From Rhabdophis nuchalis (taxonomy: Eukaryota > Chordata > Lepidosauria > Squamata > Natricidae): DNA of 64,000 nt. Positions 61,996-64,000 of the stretch are shown here, piece by piece (position 1 is the stretch's first letter; the number at the start of each line of letters is the position of its first letter). The DNA is taken from positions 17,149,074-17,213,073 of the forward strand of contig CM077658.1 in NCBI GenBank assembly GCA_039707465.1, given 5' to 3'. Under the pieces are notes generated by a model, which ran no database searches, had not been told where the DNA came from, and saw only the letters and a program-made list of their open reading frames with translations. Made by a program: the position numbers and the translations under genes.

Positions 61996-63760
61996 ATGGG
62001 AAAATCCCATTGGGGAAAATTCCACTTAGGGTTAGGGTTAGCTCTCCATGAACTCGCAGAGCAAAACGGACATCGCCATTGGATTCGGAGCCCGTCGCTA
62101 TGGTTAGGAGGGAGCGTCCCTTTTCAGTCGGACTTATGTACATTTCCTGGCAAAATACATGGGAAAATCCCATTGGGGAAAATTCCACTTAGGGTTAGGG
62201 TTAGCTCTCCATTAACTCGCAGAGCAAAACGGACATCGCCATAGGATTCGGAGCCCATCGCTATGGTTAGGAGGGTGCGTCCCTTTTCTGTCGGACTTAT
62301 GTACATTTCCTGGCAAAATACATGGGAAAATCCCATTGGGGAAAATTCCACTTAGGGTTAGGGTTAGCTCTCCATGAACTCGCAGAGCAAAACGGACATC
62401 GCCATTGGATTCGGAGCCCATCGCTATGGTTAGGAGGGTGCGTCCCTTTTCAGTCGGACTTATGTACATTTCCTGGCAAAATACATGGGAAAATCCCATT
62501 GGGGAAAATTCCACTTAGGGTTAGGGTTAGCTCTCCATGAACTCGCAGAGCAAAACGGACATCGCCTTTGGATTCGGAGCCCATCGCTATGGTTAGGAGG
62601 ATGCGTCCCTTTTCAGTCGGACTTATGTACATTTCCTGGCAAAATACATGGGAAAATCCCATTGGGGAAAATTCCACTTAGGGTTATGGTTAGCTCTCCA
62701 TGAACTCGCAGAGCAAAACGCACATCGCCTTTGGATTCGGAGCCCATCGCTATGGTTAGGAGGGTGCGTCCCTTTTCATTCGGACTTATGTACATTTCCT
62801 GGCAAAATACATGGGAAAATCCCATTGGGGAAAATTCCACTTAGGGTTAGGGTTAGCTCTCCATGAACTCGCAGAGCAAAACGGACATCGCCATTGGATT
62901 CGGAGCCCATCGCTATGGTTAGGAGGGTGCGTCCCTTTTCAGTCGGACTTATGTACATTTCCTGGCAAAATACATGGGAAAATCCCATTGGGGAAAATTC
63001 CACTTAGGGTTAGGGTTAGCTCTCCATGAACTCGCAGAGCAAAACGGACATCGCCATTGGATTCGGAGCCCATCGCTATGGTTAGGAGGGTGCGTCCCTT
63101 TTCAGTCGGACTTATGTACATTTCCTGGCAAAATACATGGGAAAATCCCATTGGGGAAAATTCCACTTAGGGTTAGGGTTAGCTCTCCATGAACTCGCAC
63201 AGCAAAACGGACATCGCCATTGGATTCGGAGCCCATCGCTATGGTTAGGAGGGTGCGTCCCTTTTCAGTCGGACTTATGTACATTTCCTGGCAAAATACA
63301 TGGGAAAATCCCATTGGGGAAAATTCCACTTAGGGTTAGGGTTAGCTCTCCATGAACTCGCAGAGCAAAACGGACATCGCCATTGGATTCGGAGCCCATC
63401 GCTATGGTTAGGAAGGTGCGTCCCTTTTCAGTCGGACTTATGTACATTTCCTGGCAAAATACATGGGAAAATCCCATTGGGGAAAATTCCACTTAGGGTT
63501 AGGGTTAGCTCTCCATGAACTCGCAGAGCAAAACGGACATCGCCATTGGATTTGGAGCCCATCGCTATGGTTAGGAGGGTGCGTCCCTTTTCAGTCGGAC
63601 TTATGTACATTTCTTGGCAAAATACATGGGAAAATCCCATTGGGGAAAATTCCACTTAGGGTTAGGGTTAGCTCTCCATGAACTCGCAGAGCAAAACGGA
63701 CATCGCCATTGGATTCGGAGCCCGTCGCTATGGTTAGGAGGGAGCGTCCCTTTTCAGTCG
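61996..63760 (+). repeat. Uninterrupted higher-order paralogue spanning the LINE copy 2 site
   Basis: This is the same ordered marker series as 37851-39403 plus 42353 onward, but continuous. The position equivalent to the insertion reads cgccattggatttggagccc at 63541-63560. It differs from its partner at scattered bases, for example ccattaactcg at about 62211 and gggttatggttag at about 62688. Confidence 0.88.
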
Positions 63761-64000
63761 GACTTATGTACATTTCCTGGCAAAATACATGGGAAAATCC
63801 CATTGGGGAAAATTCCACTTAGGGTTAGGGTTAGCTCTCCATGAACTCGCAGAGCAAAACGGACATCGCCATAGGATTCGGAGCCCATCGCTATTGTTAG
63901 GAGGGTGCGTCCCTTTTCTGTCGGACTTATGTACATTTCCTGGCAAAATACATGGGAAAATCCCATTGGGGAAAATTCCACTTAGGGTTAGGGTTAGCTC

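Larger units (their letters stand above)
42353..64000 (+). repeat. 163-bp telomere-motif satellite array, right segment
   Basis: The array resumes in phase after LINE copy 2 and runs to the window edge. The telomeric block recurs from 42464 to 63982, which is 132 periods plus 2 bp, explained by two units with 1-bp insertions (42790 and 58113). All units are type A. Long runs look nearly identical from unit to unit, for example about 45.3-46.0 kb and 52.0-52.7 kb. A 28-unit higher-order repeat is duplicated in tandem here. The array is open at the right edge, so its true extent is unknown. Confidence 0.98.

Noticed and set aside
1..64000. A true telomere or a chromosome end in the window
   Set aside because: The TTAGGG blocks never exceed about 16 bp and are separated by 147 bp of other sequence. 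There is no pure hexamer run.
1..64000. A previously undescribed multi-gene system such as defence, biosynthesis or conjugation
   Set aside because: No host gene is present outside the two LINE ORFs. The unusual biology here lies in the satellite structure.

Overview
The window is almost entirely satellite DNA. One long, head-to-tail array of a 163-bp unit runs from end to end and is broken only by two 5'-truncated non-LTR retrotransposons of the L2/CR1 type, at about 17.1-19.7 kb (minus strand) and 39.4-42.4 kb (plus strand). I see no host protein-coding gene, tRNA, rRNA, CRISPR array or bacterial-style operon. The organism is a eukaryote, almost certainly a vertebrate: each satellite unit carries the vertebrate telomere motif (TTAGGGTTAGGGTTAG), and the retrotransposons have an AP-endonuclease plus reverse transcriptase ORF with YADD catalytic residues and L2/CR1-like 3' ends. 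Uninterrupted L2-like reading frames suggest recent LINE activity, which fits a squamate reptile or another non-eutherian vertebrate better than a placental mammal. That last step is inference. A subtelomeric, pericentromeric or other heterochromatic position is likely but cannot be shown from the sequence.

Layout: satellite 1-17136; LINE copy 1 at 17137-19740 (minus); satellite 19741-39403; LINE copy 2 at 39404-42352 (plus); satellite 42353-64000. Anchoring on the TTAGGG block, I count 104, 120 and 132 whole periods in the three segments. Seven units with indels account for all the net departure from 163 bp: unit starts 3012 (-4), 15885 (-1), 27783 (-1), 29901 (-6), 31362 (-1), 42790 (+1) and 58113 (+1). 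The array never changes orientation.

Two subfamilies can be told apart. Type A, the majority, has 'gtgcgtcccttttcagtcgg'. Type B has 'gggggcacgcctttcgagcc' with linked changes elsewhere in the unit, and is confined to blocks in the first 16.2 kb. Diagnostic variants recur in the same order at fixed offsets (326, 489, 978, 1141, 1630, 2445, 4564, 5053 and about 6353 bp). The array is therefore a mosaic of nested higher-order repeats of 2, 3, 6, 7, 10, 15, 28, 31 and 39 units, and is generally more uniform in the right-hand third.

Both LINE copies interrupt a unit cleanly with a 4-bp candidate target-site duplication (TTAT; ATTG), and the satellite resumes in phase. For copy 2 an uninterrupted higher-order paralogue of the very same site lies at about 63.55 kb, which fixes the pre-insertion sequence. 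The many 72- to 75-codon ORFs on both strands are products of the repeat and are not annotated as genes.
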